Source: Siphonodentalium dalli
Taxonomy: Eukaryota > Mollusca > Scaphopoda > Gadilida > Siphonodentaliidae
Length of the DNA: 64,000 nucleotides
Reading direction: 5' to 3'
NCBI GenBank assembly: GCA_032622095.1
Contig: CP136066.1
Coordinates: 92,341,319 to 92,405,318 of the forward strand
This document shows positions 33,910-46,329 of this stretch, in pieces (positions within the stretch are counted from its first letter, which is position 1; each line of letters starts with the position of its first letter). Under the pieces are notes generated by a model. The model made no database searches and was not told the DNA's origin. It worked only from the letters and a program-made list of their open reading frames with translations. The translations under genes were made by a program, and so were the position numbers.

Positions 33910-33952
33910 TTATTACCCTCGAGGGTAATATTGATTCAGTTATTGACCGCTC
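33910..33952 (+). promoter_or_regulatory. Conserved palindrome upstream of the Crypton
   Basis: TTACCCTCGAGGGTAA is a perfect 16-bp palindrome, followed by 'cagttattgaccgctc'. The block is shared with 12501-12546. It may belong to the promoter or recombination end of the element; the role is not shown. Confidence 0.4.
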
Positions 33953-34164
33953 GGAAATGACCGAATCTTACCGAACGCATAATTCACAGTGCTTATAAGA
34001 CACACGAAAACACAAAAAACGCATCCCGTGGTGTTGGAAAATTAGCGTTGGCCCAACGTATTCCGAATGTTAACCATTCTTTGTTGTTTTGAGTTACGTC
34101 CCTTACACCGATCGACATTATTTCTCTTCGCGAAAAGCAGACGACGACAACTGATTCGAAAAAA

Positions 34165-35909
34165 ATGACTCGCTTTGTGAATCCAACTGAAGATTATATT
34201 AAGGAGCTTTTAGATGCCAAGGATTCTATCAATACCAAGAGAGCCACAGGTGGAGCTGTGAAATGTTTCCGACAATTCCTCATGGAATGTGGTAAAAGTG
34301 CAGATTTTGAAAACTTTGATGTGAGAGAGCTGAATGTTTCTCTCAGGGACTTTTATGCCGGCGTCAGGAAACAAGATGGGACTTATTTTAAGAAATCTGC
34401 AATTCTGGCACTCCGGTTTGGACTAAAACGTTTTTTAACGGACCATCAGGATATAGACATAATTGCAGACCCTAAATTCAACACCAGTAACAGTGTTTAC
34501 CAAGCTGTAGTGAAAGACCTCAAACGGAAGGGACTCGGCACCACGGACCACCATCCGCCGATCTCTGAAGGAGACCTCCGCAAATTGTACAATGGCGAAA
34601 CTCCGGTGTTTAACATCGAGACACCCACGGGACTTCAGAAAAAGGTTTGGTTTGAATTGATGATATTTCTATGCCGCAGAGGACGAGAAAATCTTCGCGA
34701 AATGACGAAGTCGACGTTTCGGATAGCAGCGGATGATACGGGACGCAGATATGTATACCAACATGTTGATGAACTTGACAAAAATCACAGAGGAGATATT
34801 TCTGATGACAAGGCAACGGAAGGCAGGATGTATGAACAAAGAGGTGAGTTCAGTGATTATATATAATACATTTACGCTGTATATTAAACAACCAGAACAC
34901 GACCATTGCATTATTATAATAGACACGCCGTTTCCAAATGCAATGAAACGGAATTGTACCGAGTATCTGCCAGCAGTGCGAAATGTTTTTGTTTTGGCTA
35001 TTTCTCGACGCATGTTAGCCGTATACTATATCGATCGAAGAAATCCAATGAAACTTACATGTCTTGTCAATTGCAGTCCCCGGAGCGTGACGTCATAGGC
35101 TGCACCTGCTAGCTATCGAAGAAACTAACATATATAGTCCACTTTCTTTCAGAGTATGCCACCGGTAGTACAGTACAGAGTATGCCGAAATAAATCACAG
35201 AGAAGGCACATGCATTTGTTCATGTTACATTTCCTATTCATGTACATATACTTATATTTCCCTCCCTCAACAGCCACAAGGTTCAAACCCTTCTTGCAAA
35301 TTTACCAATGCCAAAATAATTAAATTCAATGTATATTCCCTTTCAGGTAACAAGAACTGTCCAGTGCTTTCCTTCGAGAAATATATTTCAAGACTGAACT
35401 CCGAAATAGAATGTCTGTGGCAAAAACCTAGAGATTCCTTTACGGATGATTCCAAGTGGTACTGTTGTTCGCCTATTGGGAAGAACACTCTCGGTGGTAT
35501 GATGGCTAGCATCTCCAAAATGGCGAGATTATCACAAATATACACAAACCATTCGGTGCGTTCTACAAGTATAACAATTTTGGATCAAGCTGGTGTCGAT
35601 AGCAGGCATATAATGTGTGTGTCTGGGCATAAGAGTGAAAGCAGTCTCAAACACTACTCAAGCCATGTAAATGACAAAAAGAAAAGAAATATATCAGAAA
35701 CTGTTAGTCATGCATTGAATATATACGGAAGCGATGGTAACGATACGGATACAGTTACACATGAACCCATACCAGCTACCGGTGTATATCCCACTGACAA
35801 GCAGATAAATCTGAATATAGCCAGTTCTGCTACAAAGAGCGACTCTGCAAACGGATTCAATTTTGCGAGTGGATGCAATGTAACGATAAACGTCTACAAT
35901 CACAAATGA
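34165..35909 (+). CDS. Crypton / KIAA1958-like tyrosine recombinase (two exons)
   Basis: Join 34165-34843 and 35347-35909, 413 residues. The ATG follows 'ttcgaaaaaa'; the donor is GAG|GTGAGT and the acceptor is CCTTTCAG|GTAAC, in phase 1. The N-terminal half is a helical core-binding region. The catalytic half keeps the tyrosine-recombinase set: Arg in LCRRGRENLREM (171-177), a Lys near 206 or 216, H295-S-V-R298, H321 in SGHKSESS and Y330 in KHYSS. The tail ends in FASGCNVTINVYNHK, as is common for this family. Such enzymes cut and join DNA through a 3'-phosphotyrosine; Cryptons move through circular intermediates. No stop or frameshift, so it is either an active element or a domesticated gene. 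It lies in an iGluR intron, same strand. Confidence 0.85.
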
Positions 35910-36089
35910 ACATTATTTCATTGCTCAATATTTGTTCAATGTTGACAAACATATATATAGTGTACACATGTTTTCTGAATAGCCAACGAAGCAGTTACTA
36001 TTATACAATTATGTGTTTAACGAGTTTCTACCTGTATCCCAACTCGAGTTATGATTTGCAGTAACGTATGGGTGGGGTCGTATAACAAA

Positions 36090-36241
36090 ACAGTTATCAC
36101 CCTTGCCTTCGTGAGACACGGGGATTTGTCACCCGCTCTCGACCGGAATGTCACCCTCGGGCCTGAAGGCCCTCGGGTGACATTCCGGTCTCGAGCGGGC
36201 GACAAATCCCCGTGTCTCACTCACGCGCGGGCGATAACTGT
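36090..36241. mobile_element. Hairpin MITE family 2, copy B
   Basis: Second copy of the palindrome at 13886-14038, same ends ACAGTTATC/GATAACTGT. Where copy A has GACCTGG and CCAGGTC, copy B has GACCGG and CCGGTC, so the difference is mirrored in both arms. The TC mismatches stay in the same three places. It follows the Crypton by 180 bp. Confidence 0.85.
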
Positions 36242-36932
36242 ATATTAAATATCAGCAGAATCAGATTCAGTCATATTGTATGAAACCACTGCCGTTTATA
36301 ATTTTGTCGCCGATAAATTATTGTTGAATTTTGACGGCATGATCTTGGAAACGCGCACATTTTTAACTTTGACCAATTTCAGAGGGCATAAAAAAACGGT
36401 AATTCACCGTACAACTGATGAAATGGTATGGGACCGTCGGATTATGACGGTTCGACACTGTCAAACTGACAGTATGTTTTAAATGCCACCATGCATTTGG
36501 TATATAAATATGCAAGTCGTTTTGAAAACAAACCCCCTGTTGATCAACCTTGAGATTTTTTATAATTTCTACAGCAATCAATTTTGTGTATATATAGGTG
36601 TTTCTGGTGAGCGATGGCAATAGTTGGGCATTGTGACTTTATCATTCACAGAATTATATAATTTTCAATTCGAAGCGAACAAAATACAGCGCTATTTTAA
36701 GATGGCGGTTACTCGCATGGTAAACTTATAAACTTCCTGTTTAATGTCACTATGTAGCCTCATACTCTCATGACATGCGTGTCAGTAGTTCCCATCTCTG
36801 ATTACAATTGTTGAACTGGAAAATGTGTTATTTTAGATCAAATATCGAATGCTTGCTACCTCAGTCAAGTTTTCGACTAAAATACCAAAGGCTAATTTTG
36901 AATTCATGTATGTATATGTGTATAGTTTGCAG

Positions 36933-37183
36933 ATTTCGAAAAATGGGTTGCCGCATCATATTTGCTTTGTCCAGTTGTGAAACGGCGAAATTTCTGGACT
37001 CACAGGCGCGATCACTGCGCATTCCATTGATTATGTTTCCGCCGAGGATCTGCAAAAGGCGACGTCTTGGAAATTCGACATTTGACCTTCGGCTGAATCT
37101 GGAATTCATTAGCAGTCTCGTTGCTGACGTTGCCCGGCAATATAGATGGAAGAAAGTCGTTCTTGTTAACGACGGAACTCTCG
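36933..37183 (+). CDS. iGluR exon, amino-terminal domain
   Basis: After 'tatagtttgcag', one base of a codon, 83 codons, then one base before GTATGT. It reads FRKMGCRIIFALSSCETAKF, SQARSLRIPLIMFPP and VADVARQYRWKKVVLVNDGT. This is the strand-helix-strand part of the periplasmic-binding-like domain. A LINE fragment starts about 6 bp after the donor. Confidence 0.85.
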
Positions 37184-37189
37184 GTATGT

Positions 37190-38610
37190 GTTCTCCGGTT
37201 ACTTAGAGGGAAGACAGCAATATGTTGAAATTGAACATGAAAAATCAAATATGCTCAATAGCACGTGTATGAATATGCTTTCATTTGCAGACGACACAGC
37301 CCTCCATATTTCTGGAAATGACCACCGCCAAATTGAAAAACAAGTTAATTCAGAATTGAAAAAAGTTCACAATTGCTGTTGTAGCAATAAATTGGTTATT
37401 AATATAATAAAAAGTATGTACATGTTATTACACCCAACTAGTAATGACTTCAAATGGAATATTCTTCAAATAAAACTCAACAACGAGCCACTAACACGAA
37501 TTGGAAACGTTAGACCGGAACAATGTATGAAATTCCTCGGAATTAATATTGATGAAAATCTCACCTTCAAATATCACATATCAATGATACAAACAAGGAT
37601 ATCCAATGCAATGTACTGCATCAATAAGGGTAAACGTATACTTCCCAAAAACTGGTTGAAAACCTTATACTTTTCTCTAATCCACAGTCATCTCATATAT
37701 GTGTTGCCAATTTGGGGTCATGCTGACACTGGAATTATTATTTTGAAACAACAGAAAAAAGCCATCCGTATCATGGCAAACAGAACGTATAATATAGAAG
37801 CCACACAGAGCCCATATTTTGCAAAGCAAAGATTCTGAAATTGTATGACATGTATCGGTTACAATCGGCTACATTTGTATTTGATTGGACAAAAGGAAAT
37901 ATTCCGAAATCATTTGATAATTCGTTTGAATATACAACTGATAATACTCGACAAGCTGGCAATTTGAAAGCATTAACCCCGAGAACGACTTTTACTTCTA
38001 TATTACCCAAACACGCGTTTCCGTGCATATGGAACTCATTGGATAAAAATAAAAAAATATCAGATTTTGAAATATAGCATTGACCCCTAATCTTCCCATC
38101 ATTGTAATCATTGTAATGCAGTCTGGTATGTTCACCTTAACATTTTGGCGGGACGAAACGAGAAATTGCTTCCTACATGACGATATATGAATTCCTCGAT
38201 AACCTGAAACAAATACCTGCTTCAGCAACAACGATCTTTCAATGCATTTGATAATCGGAAGCCATTATTTTCTTAACCAGTAAAGAATCGAAACAGCCCC
38301 GGCCATATCCCCATTATTAGTGACATATTTATTATAAGCACATGTATACAACCAATACATATGTATTAACACATATAGATGCATCCCATAAGTGGTTTGG
38401 ATACTTTATTTGTCTATTATGAACTACATTCTATCCTTTCCATTATCATTTTACTTCATTAGTTGCCACTTCATGTTTGTATACGTAGGGGCGACAGGAA
38501 GACGGCCCATCTGGGCCATGTCGCTCCTGTATAATATCATTTTTGTTTGTTTATTATCACCATTGTCATACGCTTGTAAATATTATACAAATAAACAATC
38601 ATCATCATCC
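37190..38610 (+). pseudogene. LINE fragment (RT C-terminal part and 3' UTR)
   Basis: Starts with FSGYLEGRQQYVE, equivalent to 24056 of the LINE at 21987. It then has a deletion of about 25 codons that removes GVPQGSILGP, then SFADDTALH, MKFLGINIDENLTF and LPIWGHADTG. After a one-base shift near 37838 the C-terminus continues KLYDMYRLQSATFVFDW to 38077. The 3' UTR keeps the paired hairpin at 38488-38527 and ends in a (CATCAT)-like tail near 38605. 5' truncated and dead. It sits in the iGluR intron. Confidence 0.85.
38488..38527 (+). promoter_or_regulatory. LINE 3' UTR hairpin, second copy
   Basis: GGGGCGAC pairs with GTCGCTCC (one G.T). Inside are AGGAAGAC and the stem GGCCC-ATCT-GGGCC. The unpaired AGGAAGAC is identical to the hairpin at 25732, while stem bases changed in pairs. 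Confidence 0.7.
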
Positions 38611-39229
38611 AGTATGAGCCTGCATCACACGCATATACAGGTTGTCGGCTTTACATAGAAACGGCACACCCGGTTTAAGTGTGCATTAACTGTTCACACG
38701 TCGCTCCGAAATGGTACACGCCAACGCCTTTTTACAATCCTATTAATTTGATACAGATTCTCGTTCGTTTTGACATGAGTAGAACTTAACCCCATTGACC
38801 TTTCCACAGCTGTCAATCAAATAATTATTAGCGGACGTTTTCGACCAATCAGCGACTGAGCCGGCCAATGGATGCATTAAAAATTATGCTGCCATCTTTC
38901 TTCATCCTAATTTTGATATCCAATACATTCAGTGTTAAATTGGCTATATTCAAACAACTTTTCTGTTGTCAAATCATAACATACTGAGATTTATATTTGC
39001 GGCATGATGTTATACATTTATCCGTGATTATAACAATGTTTTTTTCATTTAGCATGATACTTGTCTTGAATTTCACATTTAATGGCAAAACGAATGGTTT
39101 AGATATAGTAAAGAGTTCACTGATTTGTCTGTCTGTTCTGGTCTGTTTACAATTTTTCTTCGAGAGCCCTTGACCGATTTCAACCAAATTTGGTGCGGTG
39201 CCTCGATGTACTCCCGCAGATGTTATAAC
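38611..39229. other. No gene seen
   Basis: Intronic sequence. 39110-39200 contains 'ccttgaccgatttcaaccaa' and 'atttggt', which resembles the bodies of Helitron-like repeats. Confidence 0.35.
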
Positions 39230-39600
39230 AGCCTTACTTTTTAAATTAATATTTTAAAACCAATTTTTTTTTTTAAATTTGATTTTCAAAATTAAACATT
39301 TTTACCAAGAAGTTTCAATCTAAAAATCTAAAAAGAAAATTAAAAAATTAAACTGAATTTAAGAAACAAAATTAAATTAAATTAAAACCAATTTTTAAAG
39401 TTTCAATCTAAAAAATCTAATAAGAAAATTAAAAACTTGCAAAACAAAAATAAAAAAAATTAATTTAAATAGTTTTTTTAATTTAAAAAACAAATTTTTT
39501 TTTTGTTCAACAGCAGATCAGAGTTCAATAAAGCAAAAAATAAAATCAAAAATTGAATTTCAATAAATTGTTTTTAAATCAAACTATTTAAAACATAAAA
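39230..39600. repeat. AT low-complexity block
   Basis: Runs of 'aaaatt', 'aattaaa' and 'ttttt' with almost no G. A similar block follows the tandem part of the Helitron at 47470-47650. Confidence 0.85.
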
Positions 39601-41819
39601 AATGTCCACGAATCATATACATGAGTCTGTTAACATAAGAGTTAGTGCTGAAGTGTTCACTTTGGAAGTCGATCTCGGGTAACAGACAATATATATGCTG
39701 ATAAAGTCATTTTATCAGTGGGCGGTACTACAACCGTGGGTGTGGTCCCTGTGGAAAACTACATTGACGTACTGTTATGTCGTTTAATTATAGAGAATCG
39801 CTATTGTTGAAACCGAATACTTTGATCGAGGATATAAAGATCTGCCATGCCGAGTAGTTCCAAATGTTACCCGAGGAAGTGTAAAACAATCTCCGAAGGA
39901 TCACAATTATTGATCTTATGGGCTAAATATTTACAGAGTACCTGAGTAAACCGAGACCATTGGACAGATACGCTTTTGATAGGCTGAAACATTCCGACAT
40001 CTTCGTTACCACCGCTATATAGCGCTTCCCCATATAACGACGCAACCACCCACCGTTAGAATTAATGGCCCACTTAATTTTCGAGTCACCGATTATTTTT
40101 TTATAGTGCCTTGATATACGGTATAATAACAATCTGTGCCATAAAATATGATTAAGATACTATAATTCATCACTATTTGAAACGTCTGTCTCAGAAGATG
40201 CACATAGAGAAATAGAAAACATCTGAAATCATAGAAAGAACCCCGTTATGGCACCCAGAATGCAACATAATTCAAACCAAAAATGTATTTTCAATGGAAG
40301 GGGAATAACATCATCTTTAATATATAGAGTTATTCCCCCTCCATTGAAAATAATACACTTTGCACAACAAAACAGTTGAAACTTAACCACAAAAACACCT
40401 CGGTACAAAACAAAAACAACATGTTCACAGTTTATTACACCGGATAAGTTGATAATACAATGTTTTGAAGCTTCTCTTTCAAATTGTATATAATACGGCA
40501 TATATTTTATATATGTGATCCGGGGGTTCGAAAATTAAGTGGGTCTTTAAAAATTCTATGTGACTATATATATTCTGAATGCTTTTAGCTGCGTCATGTC
40601 GCGATTTATGGTTGGCTGACACTGACGTAATACTTGTTGAAAGTAACGGGATTTCTTATATTTATTTCAGAATATCGAATGCGTGATTGTTAAATAGTCT
40701 GCATTCATTGTTCATGAAATATAAAAGCATCCCTACTTAATGTTCGAATTTTTCGGAACAGGCACGTGGTTCATGATCGGTAGATTTGACATTCGCGTTG
40801 CCGGGTCCATTTCGGAAGGTAACCCGATTCATATATGTGGTTTCTCAGTTCGGGGTCGGTAGGTTTTACGGGGAATAGGGTCATCCCAGGTTAAGGTAAC
40901 TACCCTAGCAGGGAGGGAGACAGGAAATCAATCGAGGATTTAAGGTTGAAATTTCTCATTTTTCTAATTTTTTGGACCCACCACCTCGACAAAGTAAGTT
41001 TTTTCCCCCGTTGTATGTTTTATGAAATACCAATCATACAAGCTTAATGAAAAACACCAGAACTATCAGACAATCACTCAAAACATCTAGCTAATTAAAC
41101 TTGTCACAAAGTGCAGCATTTATACACACAGGTTAACGGCATCACCAGTATTAATGCGAAAATTATGTGTATGTAGAGAATGGCGTTATCTAATATGGCG
41201 ACCATGTATAATTTGCCATCTGTAGTATGTTCCAATAACCAAAATAAGTAGAATATTTAATAACACAACGACATGATTTATGTATTCTTTGCAATCAAAA
41301 GTTGTCAAACTGGAGCTCACAATGATGAGTACTTGCTTTAAAAATATTAGCATGATATTACTCAGCTTTTTGTCATATCAGTAGGTCCAAGAAATTCCTA
41401 ACAATACCGGAAATATGTATATATTTTGAAATTCATACCATTTATATTGATATAAAAATTAAATTAGCTTGCATTGGCATAACATGTATAATTGAAGGTC
41501 AACAACAGGGTTGTTTTTCCCTCAATGTAATTGTTTCATCACCCGAAGCCCGAACCACCCCATGATATCATGTGATAATAGAATAAACATTGAGTAAATA
41601 TTGAAACTGGGAGTCCCTCTCTAATTGATTAATGCTCTATTTTTGATCCAGATTATAAGCCTCAATATTTATATTCATTTTAGTGGTGATAAGCGGTCTT
41701 TAGAAATGGATTTGGAAAAGAATACATGGACGCCACCACCCAGACCCTGTATCCTAGACGTTATTTGCGACCTCTTGTTTGAATGAATTATTACTTACAT
41801 ACTTATATTACGCTTTCAG
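39601..41819. other. iGluR intron, no further gene seen
   Basis: Apart from the hairpin at 40284-40357, I recognise nothing. The short open frames on both strands lack motifs. Confidence 0.4.
40284..40357. repeat. Hairpin of about 74 bp
   Basis: 'tgtattttcaatgga' and 'ggggaataac' face 'gttattcccc' and 'tccattgaaaataataca', with a loop of about 20 bases. Probably a small MITE. Confidence 0.75.
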
Positions 41820-42016
41820 GACTTTTGCAAATTCAGGATATCACGATAAAGTTGTCGAGGAATTACACAAGTGTTTTGCACCTGAACATCCTTCCTGATC
41901 AACAGACCAGCATCAATCGATTCGCTGAGGATATCTTTAATAGGATTTCCTCATCGGGGATAAAGCAAATCGCTATGGTGTGCGACAGACACAACACAGA
42001 AGAATTTCTCAAATCG
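41820..42016 (+). CDS. iGluR exon, amino-terminal domain
   Basis: After 'acgctttcag', 2 bases plus 65 codons, before GTATGG. It joins the previous exon as NDGTL-G-LLQIQD. It reads SRNYTSVLHLNILPD, then INRFAEDIFNRI and KQIAMVCDRHNTEEFLKS, the second lobe of the domain. Confidence 0.9.
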
Positions 42017-42422
42017 GTATGGTTACGATCACTTGCCAATATCATGTCATGACAAGATGTTGTTAGTCTAATAGCTTGATAACATGTTTGGAAGCTATAA
42101 GAAAAAAGAATTGCGGGAAATTATGACGTATGTTCCCTCCATGGATTATTTTACAGATGAATTACTTTCCGCAAATGTAAGTGTGGTACTGGGACTTGTA
42201 TGATTATAAACATTATACAACAATTTGGATCAAGAGCGCTATGTATCATTCTGAACAGAAAGTTCATAATCTACCAATTCCAATGATATCAAATACATGT
42301 ACGCTATTATACATGGTTGATAGGGCAGTATGTAATTCTTCGGCGATGATAATTTAGCGAGTGAATTATAGTAGGTACGCATTAATATAATTCCACATTT
42401 CTTACCATTCTTGCTGTTCTAG

Positions 42423-42614
42423 GCCTCTGTACATGGGATGCTTTCTATTGAATACTATTGGTTTGTGGTCACCGAAGAAGCCCTCTCCGTTGTTGGGATA
42501 GACTTGAATGCTGCCAACATGTTAGTCGCTAGGCATCCTGTTGGTATTATAGCTAACAACACGGGGTGTTGGTCTGCGACAGTCGCGAGTGAAGAGAGAA
42601 CAAAGCATGCTTCT
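42423..42614 (+). CDS. iGluR exon, amino-terminal domain
   Basis: 64 codons, phase 0 to 0, between 'gctgttctag' and GTGAGT. It reads SVHGMLSIEYYWFVVTEEA, then VVGIDLNAANMLVARHPVGI and SEERTKHAS. YYWFVVTE is the typical strand of this domain in the receptor family. Confidence 0.9.
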
Positions 42615-44539
42615 GTGAGTGACTCCTGTCCATTATGCATCCACTGTTATTGTCAAAGTATCCATCGACGTAAACCAGCTTGTGACGTCGGTAGTACTAG
42701 ATGCTGGTTTACGCCGAAGACAATTTCCCTTAGTATTTCATATCGGACATATCAAGTGGCGGTAGCTTTCGTCAAGTTTAATCAAACTGATTCTACAAAT
42801 CAATACATAATGCTATATTTCTCGATATCAGTGATATCCTATGGACATAATGACTTATTATAATCTAAACTTTTATGTTACATTTCGCATATATAATGCC
42901 GTGTTATAAGCAGTAACGTTCACATTTGCTCTGTGTTTGTTTACATTTAAAGAGGACCTGAAGTGTTCCGAAGTCCAAGTGGAATCATTCGGATTTTCTC
43001 CGAGAACAGTTTCGACTGAGTGACAGATCGAACGCGACCAATAACAACAACACCAGTAAATGCATCCAATAATTTTATTCCAATATTCTACTATTGTTAT
43101 TGGATTTTCAATTTGTAAGTGGTGCCATTACTAGTTAGTAAAACATTTCTTACATTGGATGTATGTATTTTTTTGGCAATTAGTATGCTTTTTTTCCAAA
43201 GCGAACATATTTTCGATGTTTATAAATTTTGCATTCCGAAACAATAAAATAAAACGTGGTCACTCCGTGAGGTCAAATGACTTTAGAAATCTTTAGAAAT
43301 TATGCAAACAGCATGGTAAGCATATTTTTCACATTGAATTGCCGTTTTCAATTGACAACTCATGTGGAGTTTAGAACAAATCTGTATTTTAATGAATAAG
43401 CTGATGGTCACAATTGCGACATGTTATTACCGCTAGTAGTGATTTTGTGAGCTCGTAAACATACGCTTAAAACATATATGGACTTGTTCGGGTGCGTCAA
43501 ACTTATAAAATAGTACTCAGGCGCTATGCCAACCTGGGGAATGTATCATTCTACTAACATCGCCGAAAATTTCAAAGAAATCGACCATACCAAGGTATGC
43601 AAAACATCGTCTGAACTACGCTCAATTATAATTATTTACATCTCGATTCGGGACGCAACTATCAGTGGTAAACCAACGCAAATGATTTCGCCATCTAGAG
43701 TCATCGCATTTAATTAATATATAAGAATGACGATGTGTGTTGTCAGTTTGGATTAATATTCGTAAAACTACGACTTCGAGCAAAATTATTCTCCATTTCT
43801 ACAGGAGTGTTTCACTTTAATTTAAAGACTGTGGTAGAATCGAAAGAGAAAGGGGCTTCTAATTAAAACAGCAATATCATAACAGATTATAACAAGCTAT
43901 GTTATGTCGATGGAAACTTGGACTACTGCTATTAAATGAAACACTTCGCAAGAATATTAAGGGAGCCCCGGTCTCAGTTGGTAAGTTGCACGGCACATTG
44001 GGCAATAATAAGTGGTAGCGAGTCTCAATCAAACTCAAGATTTATGAGACAAACATACTCTGTTTCGTTTTATATTCGGGGATTCGATCACGAACACACT
44101 TTGTGCATATATTCCCATTGTAATTGAATCCACCATAACGTTTAAAAGAAACAGCACGAAAAGCACTTTATATATAGCCATTGGGATACCATTTCTTTCG
44201 GTGATAAAATCTTTAGTTACCTTCATGTGGTTACTCGAACAGTGCCCGAACAAGTTCCTATCAAATGTGTCTCATAAATAACTCTCCGGCTGAACTCGAT
44301 TACGTAACTCCTGATTGCGCGGTGACGTATGTGTATTTGACGCGTGTTGTCAAAGACAATGTGCTCCATTCAAAATTTGTTTATGAAAAACTCTGCATCG
44401 AATGCTATTATTCAGTATCCAGGATTAAAGTCTGCAGTAGGGGTATCAGTACATTTACTGTAGATGGGAATTTAATATTACAATGCTCTTGAATTGTATA
44501 ACTTCTCATCTGACCTTATGTTATTATTCCTACTACAAG
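42615..44539. other. iGluR intron, nothing recognised
   Basis: AT-rich, short open frames only. No repeat with clear ends was seen. Confidence 0.4.
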
Positions 44540-44692
44540 AACAGAAGAATCTTAAGAGACGCTGTGCACGCAGTTGTAATTGCCGCCAACAATACCACAG
44601 TGGCATCACACATGGTCAATATAACGGAGTGTTTCCGTGTGCCTGCTGGACTCACCATAAACGACGACCCTATTGTTAGAAGCCTAAAACTG
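44540..44692 (+). CDS. iGluR exon, amino-terminal domain
   Basis: 51 codons, phase 0 to 0. The acceptor is 'ctactacaag', chosen over the AG five bases later because only this keeps the phase. It reads RILRDAVHAVVIAANNTT and TECFRVPAGLTINDDPIV; DAVHAVVIA is the helix that precedes the last part of the domain. Confidence 0.85.
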
Positions 44693-46329
44693 GTAAGAAA
44701 CTCTTATCACAGAAGGCAGCAATACATTTTCTTACTTTCAGTGTCTTACTGGCATAACTGCTTTAAAACTTGAATCAGCTGTTATTTCACATACCTTTTC
44801 ACTAGTCATACTGAGGACTGAATACGCAAAACACCATCACTATGGCCAGGGGATGTCACTCTATGTTATCCCACTTTCGTTTAGCAGGCATGTAATGTTT
44901 TCAATCTTAGAAAATATTTTTTAGTTTTGCAAAGCAAGAACATAGTGACGCGTATTTTTTTTAAAGCGGTTACTTTCACCGAAAATTTGGAGTGGGTACA
45001 GATGCATTCCGAATATCGCAAAATGTACACAAGATTTGGTCGTGGGAATGCGAACACCGAATTCAAAAATAATGATTTGCTTATAATTTTGTGTTCTTTA
45101 TATATTCTAACTATTTGACATGACTAGCGTAACCTCATTGATAATGGAAATATACAATCACAGTTAATCGACAATGTATTTTCCATCCATCCATATAATT
45201 CCAAACTTTGTACTCGTGACAACTTTCTGCAAAGAATGGGTGTCTTTTCTCAAATTTTGGCGAGAATGAGCTTTTCATTAATACTATTCGGTATTCGAAA
45301 AAATAAGTATCTGGTGTATAAATAAAACCAAATGACCCCTCTACAAACCGGAATTTGCATATGTTAAACACTTGATTGGGATTCGGATAACAGAGTCCGC
45401 ATTTCAATTGTATCGTGCATGTGTAAACTAATAAGTGAGTTGGAGATTGTGGTGCATCCAGAAGCATGGTCATATAACGACGCTGGCAGTTTTGTGGGCG
45501 GAGAAAAACACATTGGGCTATTTTTAATTTTGCGGGGAAATCGTAAGTCTACAATACATATAAACCACTGATAAGTAAAAACAGAAGATAACCTCAGACC
45601 TGTCGGATTTCATTAGTAGCTGTCATTTTTTAATGTATGGACCTTTTCAGTGTGTTAACTTTATCACATGGACATACACTTACTCTGGTTCTACTAATTA
45701 TTACACTGGACGAAAAGTTGGGTTGACATTTATGACGATACCACGTATTTTGCATGTATAGAATATACGTGACATTTAACTCGCGTTTGTTTTTAAATAT
45801 GTAAAATCCATAAACTTTGTGCTTTACCGCCTTGCACAATTGTATAAGAGCCAACTTCAGTGTAATTACAAGAAAACCATAATCAGAAATGGTAACGCCC
45901 TCAAGATCATATTATTAGCCGTAAATATAAATTATAATATAAAATATATTGGTTACATGAATGCACCGCCTCAGAATTCCGTTAAAACAACAAATCCTTC
46001 AAATTATTACAAAAAACTACGGCTTATTACTGCAGGTTTCTCATTCACCACACCAGAAAGCTTCTAAATGCGGATCAAAAATCGGAGGCATTGTGTTCCC
46101 GCCAAGATTGCATGGACCAGCCATTGTTCATACCTAAACATCGAAAGCAATTAACGCGGTCATAATAGTTACATACTGCAACTACATGTGTATAAGACAT
46201 CCAGCGAATACACACCCCACGAAAACCCGAAATGTGTTGTCCTGCGAGAAATCTCATCGCTATAGCTCAATTTGACACGGCCAGATTAGCCTTCCTACAA
46301 TATCCTAAAACAATAAAGCTTCTCAAATC
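44693..46329. other. iGluR intron, nothing recognised
   Basis: No supported gene or repeat with clear ends; short motifless open frames on both strands. Confidence 0.35.

Noticed and set aside
43970-44040. tRNA-like 'ggtctcagttggtaag'
   Set aside because: No B box at the right distance and no stems.
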